Shown here in pieces: positions 43,892-53,203 of a stretch of 64,000 nucleotides of DNA. The first letter of the stretch is position 1; the number at the start of each line of letters is the position of its first letter. The translations under genes were made by a program, and so were the position numbers. Origin of the DNA: Nephrocerus scutellatus (taxonomy: Eukaryota > Arthropoda > Insecta > Diptera > Pipunculidae). The stretch spans positions 56,342,432-56,406,431 of the forward strand of contig OX352761.1 in NCBI GenBank assembly GCA_947095585.1, in the 5' to 3' direction. Below the pieces are notes generated by a model. It was not told the origin of the DNA. It made no database searches and saw nothing but the letters and a program-made list of their open reading frames with translations.

Positions 43892-45004
43892 CTATAGATT
43901 CCCCTGCTGCCTACTATTATGGTCCTGGCTAAAATTGTTCGATAAGTATTTAAATTGGGACATGGAAGGATCCACCTCCATAGGCTCAACGCGCCTTTGG
44001 CTCGAATAGTTACTACCGGTATATGGCTTTAGGTTACTGGCGGAATTCTGTGCGTTACCGGCCTGCTTGTTTTGTTTACCGACTGAATAATGTGGATTCT
44101 TATGACCTACACTGGGATCAGAGTTAAAGGTCTTTTGATTACTAGAATTCTGGGTTCCACTGGCTTTTTTGTTGTAGGAACTTTCATGAGATCTGTTTGC
44201 AAAATTTGTCGCGAAGGCGTAGCGCTCGTTATTAGCATCTACCTCTTGCGCCAAGGCCAGTGCAGATGGAAGGTCGGATGGTCTCGACGCAAACAGAATA
44301 TCGCATAAAGGTTTCCTTAAACCTGATATGAACACCCTGAGTGCATCGGCCCTGTACTTTTCATTTATGGTGTCTGCCACACCACTTTCGTAGGACATAA
44401 TAGTTTTATTTGCTAAGAGAGTTAGCTTCTTTTCTACCTCGTCGTAAAATTCTAAACATGACATTGACCCCTGTCTCAGTGTGGACAGTTCCTGTTCGAT
44501 GAGGTATATCGGTCGTTTGTCCGCGTAGGTAAAGTCAAGGCGGGAGATTATTGCACTAAATTTCAGCACCGTGTTAAAGGACGAAAGTACTGCATCGGCA
44601 GCACCTCACACTTTATTCCTAAGAATAGTAACCGCTTGATAGTGGCGTTCGCTGCCATCGTATCTTTTGAATAATTCATACGCATTGTGCGCAGCCTCAC
44701 GCCAAGAAACATAGGTGCTCGAGTGACCGAAAAATTCTGGAAGAGATTTTATTGCGTCAAGAGTAATTTCGCAACTTACTAAAGGATTAATGGCGACTTT
44801 TGTAAATTTTTCTATTTTTGGCTTTGTCAAAGCAACTTGGTTCTGGATTGAAATTATCTTTCTGTCAAATTCTAATTTTTGAACAGCTAATGCCCTGCTC
44901 ACCTCTGCTCTAACTAGCTCGCTGACCTGTTCAGCGTTCATAACTGGATCTTCTAAATTATCTAATTTAAGATTTCTGAATAAGTCCTCTAGTTCTTTAC
45001 TCAT
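43892..45004 (-). pseudogene. gag: Errantiviral Gag with an in-frame TGA
   Basis: Starts at 45004 (MSKELEDLFRNLKLD). The frame is open for 132 codons, has TGA at 44606-44608, then continues in the same frame to 43892 (IISRLDFTYADKRPIYLIEQEL; VFISGLRKPLCDILF), about 370 residues in all. It has no zinc knuckle but ends with Asn/Ser/Gln-rich sequence, as in many errantiviruses. The single stop is the only obvious defect in this gene. About 170 bp of overlap or spacer coding follows before the protease frame. Confidence 0.8.
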
Positions 45005-45218
45005 CTACTTCCCTTAAAGATTTTTATTTTATCTCCACTTTATTTATTGTTATTCTCATCTACTATTCGCAAAAATTTTATTTCCACTTTATTCTATGTA
45101 TGTTTCACTTTTAGTAATTTAAAACAAGACAAGCACAGCACTTCACTTACCCTTTCATCCTTAAATATTTCTATTATTATTCTATTCTATCTTAAATCCG
45201 CTTTGCGCGTTCCATACG

Positions 45219-45392
45219 CTGCCCAAGGAAAATTCGTTCCTTGGTGACTTGTATTTAAATCTGCTTCTTCTACACGCTGCCCAAGGAAAATTCGTTCCTT
45301 GGTGACTTGTATTTAAATCTGCTTCTTCCACACGCTGCCCAAGGAAAATTCGTTCCTTGGTGACTTGTATTTAAATCTGCTTCGTCCTTTTC
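45219..45392 (-). repeat. Three 58-bp leader repeats with a perfect hairpin
   Basis: Copies start at 45219, 45277 and 45335, almost identical. Each contains CCAAGGAAAATTCGTTCCTTGG as an 8-bp perfect stem (CCAAGGAA/TTCCTTGG) around a 6-nt loop. They lie in the errantivirus 5' leader between PBS and gag. Confidence 0.9.
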
Positions 45393-45511
45393 TTCACTGG
45401 GTTGATTTAAAAGTTTTCCTTTATTCCGCGAACCGGTAACTTGTTGTATTTTTATATTTACGTTACACTGTGCTCGTTATTTTAATTTTTGTTTCGACTT
45501 AATTTTCGCGT

Positions 45512-45529
45512 GCCCCACGTTGGGCGCCA
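45512..45529 (-). promoter_or_regulatory. Lys-type primer-binding site of the errantivirus
   Basis: On the - strand TGGCGCCCAACGTGGGGC, the tRNA-Lys1,2-type primer site used by gypsy-type errantiviruses. Its first base coincides with the LTR terminus. Confidence 0.88.
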
Positions 45530-45926
45530 ATTAAACGATTTTATTTCTAATTATTTAAACAATTTTATTACAGCTGCTCTGGCTGTCCCTTTTGAGTGAG
45601 TACTTAAAACTAAACTTACATAGAACACTTAGCTTAAACCTAAGCCACCACTTTGCGCTGCGCTGCTGTTCCTCCGCCGATGTTTCCGCTCCACTTTGCT
45701 GACTTAGCAGCTCGTGTATTTGGTTGCACAGGTGCAGCAACCTGTGTCGACGCTGAATGTGCTGACTTAGCGGCTCGTGTAGAATATTTGATATTTGGTT
45801 AATTAGGTGCAACCGACCTGTGCGAATATTAAATGTGCTGATTTAGCGGCTCGTGTAGAGTATTTTGGTTACTTAGGTGCAACCAACCTATGCGAATGTT
45901 GAATGTGAGCGCTTCTCACGATAACT
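45529..45926 (-). repeat. Errantivirus 5' LTR
   Basis: 398 bp, almost identical to the 3' LTR. Starts AGTTATCGTGAGAAG on the - strand at 45926. The identity points to a recent insertion. Confidence 0.9.
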
Positions 45927-45932
45927 TATATA

Positions 45933-46575
45933 AATATATTGTATGAATTTTTAAAATAAAATAAATAATAAAAAATAAGAATACATATATCTTTTATATG
46001 TGTATCATTAGAATAAGCATTAAAAAAAACACAATAACTTATTTGCTTAAGAAAATAATCTGAAACCTTGAGAATTATTCCTCTTCCAAGAATAATCCTC
46101 TTATTTAAAGAAGGGAGGAATTATTACATAAAAATCTCCCTAATCTAAATATCTAAATTATCAAACACACAGAATAACCAAATAATATAATGTAGTTTAC
46201 CAATTCAGTCATGCATTTATATTTAGAACAAACATAAGTATAATATTATTATCTAAAGAAGGGAGGAATTGTAACATTAGAAACCTCCCCTATACAATAT
46301 ACCGGGGCATACACACAAGTGTATAGAACAAAATATTAAAACACAACAACAAAACAAAGATCACTAAAATAAATTACACAAGTCGCCTAAGAAAACAAAC
46401 TGCAAGTGATCGGTAGATAACGACACATACAGTTCATAGGCGACAACCTAATTCATATAGGAGAAGTAGGACATTTGCATTGTGCCCTATTCTAATGAAT
46501 TCCAAGTGCATCGATATCGAGCACACATAATGTAAAATATTTCATGTACATCGATGCCGATGCAACCTTTATATA
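45933..46575 (+). repeat. Element H 3' non-coding tail, PPT and first part of 3' LTR
   Basis: AAAGAAGGGAGGAATTGTAACATT at 46254-46277 spans the purine tract and the LTR start (TGTAACATTAGAAACC, 46268). An earlier copy of the tract, AAAGAAGGGAGGAATTATTACAT, stands at 46107. The LTR is broken at TATA (46572-46575) by the next element and resumes at 51455. Confidence 0.7.
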
Positions 46576-46905
46576 TGTGGTGCGACATGCATTGTATTGT
46601 AGCATTGCTACTACGAACGAGTTTACTGTGATGCTCATAGCATAAGCATTTTAGTTTCAGTTTTGCTTTTTGCTTTCATATACGACAGACGTGCTAGCGC
46701 GCTATTCTTGTGTTTTCGATAACATTGTTTATATTATCATCTTTAATAATATTATTCTTTGTGTAGTACGACTAATACTACAGCCGCATAACTTTTTTAT
46801 ATTTTAGTTATTAATTATGTTGTTTGTTGTTACGTTATCTGACATTAAATAAAGTTCACTTTAAAAAGGAAATATAAATATTTACTCATACATACAGGTG
46901 CTACA
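46576..46905 (+). repeat. CsRn1-like 5' LTR
   Basis: Begins TGTGGTGCGACATG and ends GGTGCTACA. AATAAAGTTCACT near 46848 is the likely polyadenylation region. Confidence 0.9.
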
Positions 46906-47148
46906 AATTGGTGACTTTCCGACGTATTATTGCGCATTATTCGTTAAAAGTGAATTAAATCAATTTTGGTGTTTAATTCCGTCATTATAACAAATCAAAA
47001 TACGTGTTTTTGGCAACGACAAAATAAGTCCACAAAGTGAAATTAAATTGTGGTACAAAAACATTTTCAATTGTTTTTCATTAATTACGTGACAAAAAAA
47101 TTTTTCTTTGTTCTCTGTGTTAAACGTGTTTAACTGTCTACCCATAAA

Positions 47149-48022
47149 ATGTCGACAACGAACGGTACTCAAACTACTAATACCACCACGACTACCTCAG
47201 CTGCTTCTACGAATCCACCAGATATTAAAATGGGTGTGACATCTGCCGATTTTTCCGATGATGAAATTACAACGGTTTTCGCCAAATTGCCAATGCCGCG
47301 CATGATAGGTAACGATATAGAAAGTTGGTTTTTATCGCTGGATTTCTGGTTTCCAGCCTCTGGCATTGTATCCGATAAACAGCGGTATAATACAGTTTTA
47401 GCTGCTGTTGACCCAACAATGCTACCACAATTACGCGGAATTATTAACGATACACCGGAAAAACGAAAATACGAATACATAAAGGTAAAATTAATTGAAC
47501 ATTTTTCCGAAAGCCAACAGCGACGACTCAATCGATTATTGTCAGAGATGCCACTGGGCGATATGAAACCTAGTCAACTCTTCCATGAAATGCGCCGAGT
47601 TGCTAGTAATTCTATCAGCGATGCAGCACTTAAAGGTTTATGGGCTCAACGTTTGCCCGATCACGCACGTGCAGCGGTATCTGCCTCCACCTAAGATAGC
47701 TGATGCCATTGTAGATGTCATGCAGATGCATACGACAAACACAGTCACATCTAAAGCAAACACATCATCGCAACAAACTCTGTTCCAGCAAAAAATAAAA
47801 GCTGAAATAGCCCAGTTAACTAATCAAATTGGGAAATTATGGTCACAACGTGAACGAAGTTACTCTCGTAATTCATCGCGCTCCACTTCGCGCACACGAG
47901 ACCAAACACCGGGTGCATATAATCAAGAATGTTGGTACCATCGAAAATTCGGCCAACAGTCTCCTAAATGCCAAAGTCCATGTCGACATAGAACGCCAAC
48001 TCAATCCAGTACAAAAGCATGA
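47149..48022 (+). pseudogene. gag: CsRn1-like Gag with CHCC motif, one frameshift
   Basis: Starts at ATG 47149 (MSTTNGTQTTNTTTT); capsid-like region FAKLPMPRMIGNDIESWFLSL, IIVK-type helices and LLSEMPLGDMKPSQLFHEM. A frameshift near 47670 moves the rest to the frame 47585-48022 (PPPKIADAIVDVMQM). There CWYHRKFGQQSPKCQSPC gives C-x2-H-x9-C-x3-C, the CHCC arrangement described as diagnostic for the CsRn1 clade. Serine/arginine-rich sequence precedes it. Confidence 0.85.
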
Positions 48023-48068
48023 ATCGAACGCCTTGTTGACATGAGTTTAGCCGATTCTCGACCCTCTC

Positions 48069-49844
48069 ATGTCAACATATTCAGATGTTCAGATTACTGA
48101 TAAAAAATCGGCTATTAAATATCTTATCGACACAGGTGCTGACGTATCGGTATTGCCACCTACATTGAACGAGAAAAAGACTCCAACCGAATATAAACTG
48201 TTTGCGGCGAATGGAACAACGATTAACGTCTATGGCAAGAAGCGAGTTAAGGTAGACCTCAACTTGAGACGAAATTTCGAGTGGGAATTTATTGTCGCGG
48301 ATGTCAATACACCCATTTTTGGAGCCGATTTCATTCGCAATTTCAATTTGCTCATCGATTTGAAGGGAGGTCGTCTGGTTGATGAGATTACACGACTGTC
48401 GACAGTTTGTTGTCCACAACAAGTCAACGTTGCAGAAATTAAGACATTTAATCCACAATCACCGTTTGCTTGCCTATTAGCCGTATTTGAAGACATCACA
48501 AAAATGGGTACACCGTCACTAAACGCCGATAGTTCAAGCATTGTGCACCGTATTGAAACAACTGGTCAACCAACATTCGCTCGACCACGAAGGTTGGATC
48601 CTGATAAGTTAGCCGCTGCTAAAGAAGAATTCGAATATTTGATGAAAATGGGAATTTGCCACCCGTCTACTAGTAACTGGGCCAGCCCCCTACACATGGT
48701 CCGAAAATCAGATGGAACATGGCGACCCTGTGGGGACTAACGTTCATTAAATGCTCAAACAGTACCTGATCGGTACCCAATACCGTATATCCACGATTGT
48801 ACGTCGATATTAAGTGGTAAAACCGTCTTTAGCAAAATAGATTTACGAAAAGCATTCCATCAGGTGCCAATTCATCCAGATCATGTCACAAAAACTGCCA
48901 TCACGACTCCGTTTGGTCTGTACGAGTTTGCGTTTATGACGTTTGGGTTACGAAATGCACCCCAAACATTTCAACGGCTTATACATGACGCATAAGGAGG
49001 GTTGCAATTTGTTTTTCCGTATCTGGACGATATTTTGATTGCATCCGAAGACATTATTGAGCATGAACAACATTTAAGGCTAGTATTCGAACGCCTCCGC
49101 AAATATCGACTGACGATCAATGTAGTTAAATGTGAGTTAGCCGTGGCCGAACTACAATTTCTGGGACATATCATTTCGAAAAACGGGATTTCTCCTCTTC
49201 CTAGTAAAGTTGATGTATTCAAAAATTATAGCAAACCTATAATAGCGAAAGAATTGAAAACTTGGCAATGATAAATTATTACCGTAAATTTATACCGAAT
49301 GCCATAGACTCACAAATGAAACTTCATTCGATGATCAAGGGCAATATCAGAAACGATAAGACTGTGTTGATCTGGACCGACGAAGCAACTGAAGCATTCG
49401 AAAGATGTAAACAAGAACTCGCCACAGCGACTTCATTAGCGTTTCCGAAGAAGCATTCCGAATTATCTCTAAACGTAGACGCATCAAATTTCGCAGTTGG
49501 AGCTGTACTGCATCAAATCGTCGATGGAAATTTCGAACCATCTTTCAAAAAAATTGACAGTTGCGCAACAAAAGTACAGTACCTATGACCGGGAACTTTT
49601 GGCAATTTATTTGAGTATTAAGCATATTCGATATATGCTGGAAGGAAGAATAAGTCGAATCTATACGGATCACAAACCGCTTATTTTTGCATATCAGCAG
49701 AAAATGGAAAAGGCTTCCCCTCGGCAGATCCGTAATTTAGACTTTGTAAGCCAATTCACAACCGACATTCGTTATATTAGTGGCCGCGATAATCTAACAG
49801 CTGATCTACTTTCGAGAATCCAGCTGATTGAAACGTTTGATTAG
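48069..49844 (+). pseudogene. pol: CsRn1-like protease, RT and RNase H with stops
   Basis: Protease KYLIDTGADVSVLPP (48110-48160) is intact. RT: SNWASPLHMVRKSDGTWRPCGD then TAA at 48738-48740; IDLRKAFHQVPIHPD; TFGLRNAPQTFQR; TAA at 48993-48995; intact FPYLDDILIA. Frameshifts near 49265 and 49555. RNase H: LNVDASNFAVGAVL, STYDRELLAIYLSIKH, IYTDHKPLIFAYQQ, NLTADLLSRI, then TAG at 49842-49844. The motif residues themselves are preserved between the lesions. Confidence 0.88.
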
Positions 49845-50021
49845 GAGCAGTTGTCCAAAGAACAAGAAATGGATGACGAATTTACCCAAATACGTCAAGG
49901 TAAAACGACTTCATTGATATTTAAACAATTTTCTATTCCAGATAGCAACCAAATGCTCTGGTGCGATACGTCAACATCTAAAATTTGACCTTACATATCT
50001 CAAAAATTCCGTCGCTATATC

Positions 50022-51194
50022 ATGTCGTCAACACATAAACTTTCCCATCCAGGAATCAAAACGACTATTAAGTTAGTAACCGATCGATACGTGTGGCCAA
50101 ATATGCGCAAGGACGTCACGAATTATGTACATGGATGTATACAGTGTCAGAGATCAAAAATTCATCGACATAATAAAACACCGGTTACTCAATATAAACC
50201 GCCAGATCGACGATTTAGTCAAATCAACATGGATCTCATTGGTCCTTTACCATTACAACAAGGCTACCGATACTGTTTGACGATTATCGATCGCTTTACT
50301 CGCTGGCCAGAAGCGATTCCCCTAAGTGATATGACTGCGGAATCGGTCGCAAGAGGTCTAGTGACCGGTTGGATTGCTCGTTTCGGATGCCCAGAATATA
50401 TCACAACTGACCAAGGAAGACAATTCGAATCCTTCTTGATGAAGGAAATTTATAGAATCATTGGAGCGGATCGTATTCGAACTACACCATATCATCTGCA
50501 ATCGAACGGGTTGATAGAGAGATGGCATAGGACGCTGAAATCATCAATTATGGCCTCGGGACAAGACTCTTGGGTTGATAATTTGCCAATTATGATGTTA
50601 AGTCTACGTGTATCTTTTAAGAAAGACCTTCTAACGACACCAGCTGAATTAGTCTATGGCACTACATTACGGATACCAGGAGAATTCTACGATACTAATA
50701 AATCAATGGATAATCAAAGCGAGGTGCTGAAAAATCTGCGAGAATCAATGGCAAACGTAAATCCGATGAACACGTCATTCCATATTAAGCCAACGTCTTA
50801 CATAAACAAGGACTTGAGATTGTGTACGCATGTCTTCGTACGCACCGATGCTATTAGAGCGGCCCTAACGCCACCCTACGAAGGACCTTTCGAAGTACTA
50901 AAAAGAAGCCACAAATATTACACAATTCAAATGGGTCGTCGCATCGTTAACTTATCCATCGATCGGCTTAAGCCGGCTTTTATTTGGAATGAAGAACCAT
51001 ACATAGCAGTTGTTCCACCGAAAGTAACTAACCCTATGCCAGACCAGCCACAGACATCAATAAAAAATAATCGACCCCAACGAAACGTTCAAATACCACA
51101 TCGCTATCGCTGCAGGGGGAGTACTGTGGTGCGACATGCATTGTATTGTAGCATTGCTACTACGAACGAGTTTACTGTGATGCTCATAGCATAA
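50022..51194 (+). CDS. pol: CsRn1-like integrase, open frame
   Basis: 390 residues open; upstream in-frame TGA at about 49987 cuts it from RNase H. The zinc domain is HKLSHPGIKTTIKLV plus CIQCQRSKIHRHN. The DDE core has INMDLIGPLPLQQG (Asp), ITTDQGRQFESF (Asp) and NGLIERWHRTLKSS (Glu). The C-terminal GPY/F-like module is VFVRTDAIRAALTPPYEGPFEVL with LSIDRLKPAF. The C-terminus reads into the PPT and 3' LTR (last ~23 codons from 51125). Confidence 0.88.
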   Translation: MSSTHKLSHPGIKTTIKLVTDRYVWPNMRKDVTNYVHGCIQCQRSKIHRHNKTPVTQYKPPDRRFSQINMDLIGPLPLQQGYRYCLTIIDRFTRWPEAIPLSDMTAESVARGLVTGWIARFGCPEYITTDQGRQFESFLMKEIYRIIGADRIRTTPYHLQSNGLIERWHRTLKSSIMASGQDSWVDNLPIMMLSLRVSFKKDLLTTPAELVYGTTLRIPGEFYDTNKSMDNQSEVLKNLRESMANVNPMNTSFHIKPTSYINKDLRLCTHVFVRTDAIRAALTPPYEGPFEVLKRSHKYYTIQMGRRIVNLSIDRLKPAFIWNEEPYIAVVPPKVTNPMPDQPQTSIKNNRPQRNVQIPHRYRCRGSTVVRHALYCSIATTNEFTVMLIA

Positions 51195-51454
51195 GCATTT
51201 TAGTTTCAGTTTTGCTTTTTGCTTTCATATACGACAGACGTGCTAGCGCGCTATTCTTGTGTTTTCGATAACATTGTTTATATTATCATCTTTAATAATA
51301 TTATTCTTTGTGTAGTACGACTAATACTACAGCCGCATAACTTTTTTATATTTTAGTTATTAATTATGTTGTTTGTTGTTACGTTATCTGACATTAAATA
51401 AAGTTCACTGTAAAAAGGAAATATAAATATTTACTCATACATACAGGTGCTTCA
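51125..51454 (+). repeat. CsRn1-like 3' LTR
   Basis: Preceded by the purine tract CAGGGGGAGTAC. Differs from the 5' LTR at CACTGTAAAA/CACTTTAAAA and at the last triplet (TCA/ACA). Confidence 0.9.
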
Positions 51455-51911
51455 TATACATAAGATATTCCTATATTTTTAGTTGTAAGAAATAGTATAA
51501 AAGGAGAAGATGTTTATAAAATAAATGAGAGTTTATCTGGCCTCATAACGGGAAACACTGCATATTTTTATTTAACTCTCACACTCTTTACAAGGACCAC
51601 CACATCCAATATTGTGAATGACCATTCGCGTAAGCAGGTCAACCCCACAACACACCATCGACTCTATGTCTCCGAATCCTCTACTGACATAGCAAATATT
51701 CAATATAGAATTATTACTACAACACATTTTGGTGACGAGATATACAATCACACTACAAATCTCTTAAACATCGACCCATTATCCTGTCGACTACAAGGAC
51801 CCATACAAATATACCCCTTACATATACACAAATATATATACATATAATAATAAAACCTCAACAACAAATAATACTTTAAGAAGTATTAACATTATTAATA
51901 CTTTAGACGGT
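51455..51911 (+). repeat. Element H 3' LTR, second part, with promoter
   Basis: Continues the LTR after the CsRn1-like insertion. TATAAAAGG at 51496 is a TATA box; AATAATAAAACC at 51846 corresponds to the same stretch in the 5' LTR remnant (22600). The last bases (CTTTAGAC) are followed by RTE copy 2 instead of the expected AACA end. Confidence 0.75.
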
Positions 51912-51920
51912 ATTAACAAC

Positions 51921-53095
51921 CGTGATAGAGATGATTTTAAAGAATTCAATGTTAAAATAAATAATGAGTTAATGAGTAAAGGAGTGTTTATATTTCCTCT
52001 TTGTACTCAGTGAATGAGTAATTCGGCAAGCCAAGAGAGATTGGCTTCGTTTGGTTGTCTTGTAGTCGCAGAACAAGAAGTAAAGAGAGGAATCTGCGCT
52101 CATTAAGAGTCATTCATGTGAGTAGCGAGGACTAAGGGCAGTTGTGCAGAATCTGTTAAAGCGTGTGGATCGGTAATCGGTTTTCTCTATCATATATTGC
52201 AGCTGTCATGCAAGACATGTGCTCGGGATGGAGTTAAAAACATAAGCCTCATAAACGTTCACGCACCTACAGAGGATTCCCCAGATGATGAAAAAGAAGA
52301 ATTCTTGGAATCAGTCGAACGGGAACTCCATGCCTGTCCTCAGTATGACGTAAAAATCATCATCATAAAAATCAATATAGGGAGCCAGTATTCAGGTAGT
52401 ACATTGACACACATAGCTTACACGAGAACACTAATGACAATGGACAACGAGTCATAGAGATAGCAGCAAGCAATAATTTGGTCGTTGCGAGTACAAGGTT
52501 CGCGCGTAAAAATATCCACAAAGCCACCTGGGTATCTCCTGATGGAGACACACGCAGCCAGATAGACCACGTGTTGATAGACCGCCGCCACAACCCGAAC
52601 CTGATGACTGTACGAACGTACCGAGGTGCCAACGTCGACTCGGACCACTATCTTTTTGATATGGTGCTCCGAGCGTGGATTGCATCATCAAGAAAGACAG
52701 CATCCGCGAATCAGATTCGAGTAACACGGCTGCCCTTCGCAACGAAGGGACCAGAAACAACTGCGGTCAAGCGATAGGACTCGACCTAAAGGCAGGAAGA
52801 GTAAGTCCTGGGGCTGAGATTCCGGGCGTAGAAGAGAAATGGACACGCCTTAAGAATACTGCTGACTCCATCTTAGACAGAATGCAAGCTAGCGACTGAA
52901 CGTAAGAATGTTGCGTACCGAGCAATGCAACAATCTCATAGAACGCGGGCACGCGAAGATGATCATAAAGAGCTCAGAAGATATGAAGAAAACAGTTCAC
53001 CGGCGAAAGAAAGCATCCTGGGAGAAGTATCTCGTTCATGAACTAGAACAGTATAGAGAGCGAGGAGGTTATACTAAAAAGTCAGCGGTATGACG
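51921..53095 (+). mobile_element. RTE LINE copy 2 (leader and endonuclease only)
   Basis: Nearly identical to 18456-19740: same leader with AAGCCAAGAGAGATTGGCTT (an inverted repeat AAGCCAA...TTGGCTT) and same endonuclease. About 90 bp of the N-terminal endonuclease (18772-18862 in copy 1) are missing, and the 3' part stops at about 53095. Flanking similarity ends where the 118-bp array begins. Confidence 0.75.
52245..52899 (+). pseudogene. RTE endonuclease fragment, copy 2
   Basis: Encodes NISLINVHAPTEDSPDDEKEEF, then, in another frame, NIHKATWVSPDGDTRSQIDHVLIDRRH and YRGANVDSDHYLF. Frameshifts occur near 52385 and 52725. No reverse transcriptase follows. The conserved HAPTED is kept here, whereas copy 1 has HAATED. 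Confidence 0.75.
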
Positions 53096-53203
53096 CAATA
53101 TACACCACGTTGCACATACTGCAAAGACAAAGAGGGTAATCTGATCACCGGGACGAAAGAAAAGAAAACAAAGAACGGACGTCTCAAAATCTTAAAACGG
53201 CAT

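Larger units (their letters stand above)
31861..45926 (-). mobile_element. Errantivirus-type endogenous retrovirus with env
   Basis: A - strand gypsy/17.6-like errantivirus, 14.07 kb including nested inserts. LTRs of 398 bp at 45529-45926 (5') and 31861-32258 (3') differ at two positions by eye. They begin AGTTA and end AATT on the coding strand, the errantivirus signature, and are flanked by TATATA (31855-31860 and 45927-45932). Order is LTR, Lys-type PBS, leader repeats, gag, pol (PR, RT, RNase H, IN), env, PPT, LTR. Two inserts sit inside: an Osvaldo-like element near the PPT and a 0.75-kb unit between RT and RNase H. Gag and pol also carry disabling changes, so this copy is not intact. 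Confidence 0.9.
46576..51454 (+). mobile_element. CsRn1/Kabuki-like gypsy element, near-identical LTRs
   Basis: 330-bp LTRs at 46576-46905 and 51125-51454 differ at two visible positions. They are flanked by TATA (46572-46575 and 51455-51458), the 4-bp duplication expected for this clade. The PBS TGGTGACTTTCCGACG at 46909 resembles a tRNA-Trp site. Gag has the clade's CHCC knuckle. Integrase is intact. Pol carries several stops and frameshifts, so the element is defective despite its apparent youth. Confidence 0.9.
21885..51911 (+). mobile_element. Gypsy element H, split over 30 kb by four insertions
   Basis: Element H reads left to right: 5' LTR remnant (21885-21919 and 22595-22662), PBS, Gag, protease, partial RT, 3' non-coding region, PPT (46254-46267) and 3' LTR (46268-46575 plus 51455-51911). 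It is interrupted by a dispersed repeat (about 21920-22594), Pao-2 (25210-30560), an errantivirus (31861-45926) and a CsRn1-like element (46576-51454). Removing these rejoins pol exactly at GACT and the LTR exactly at TATA. It has also lost RT thumb, RNase H and integrase by deletion. The end of the 3' LTR is cut by RTE copy 2. Confidence 0.8.
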
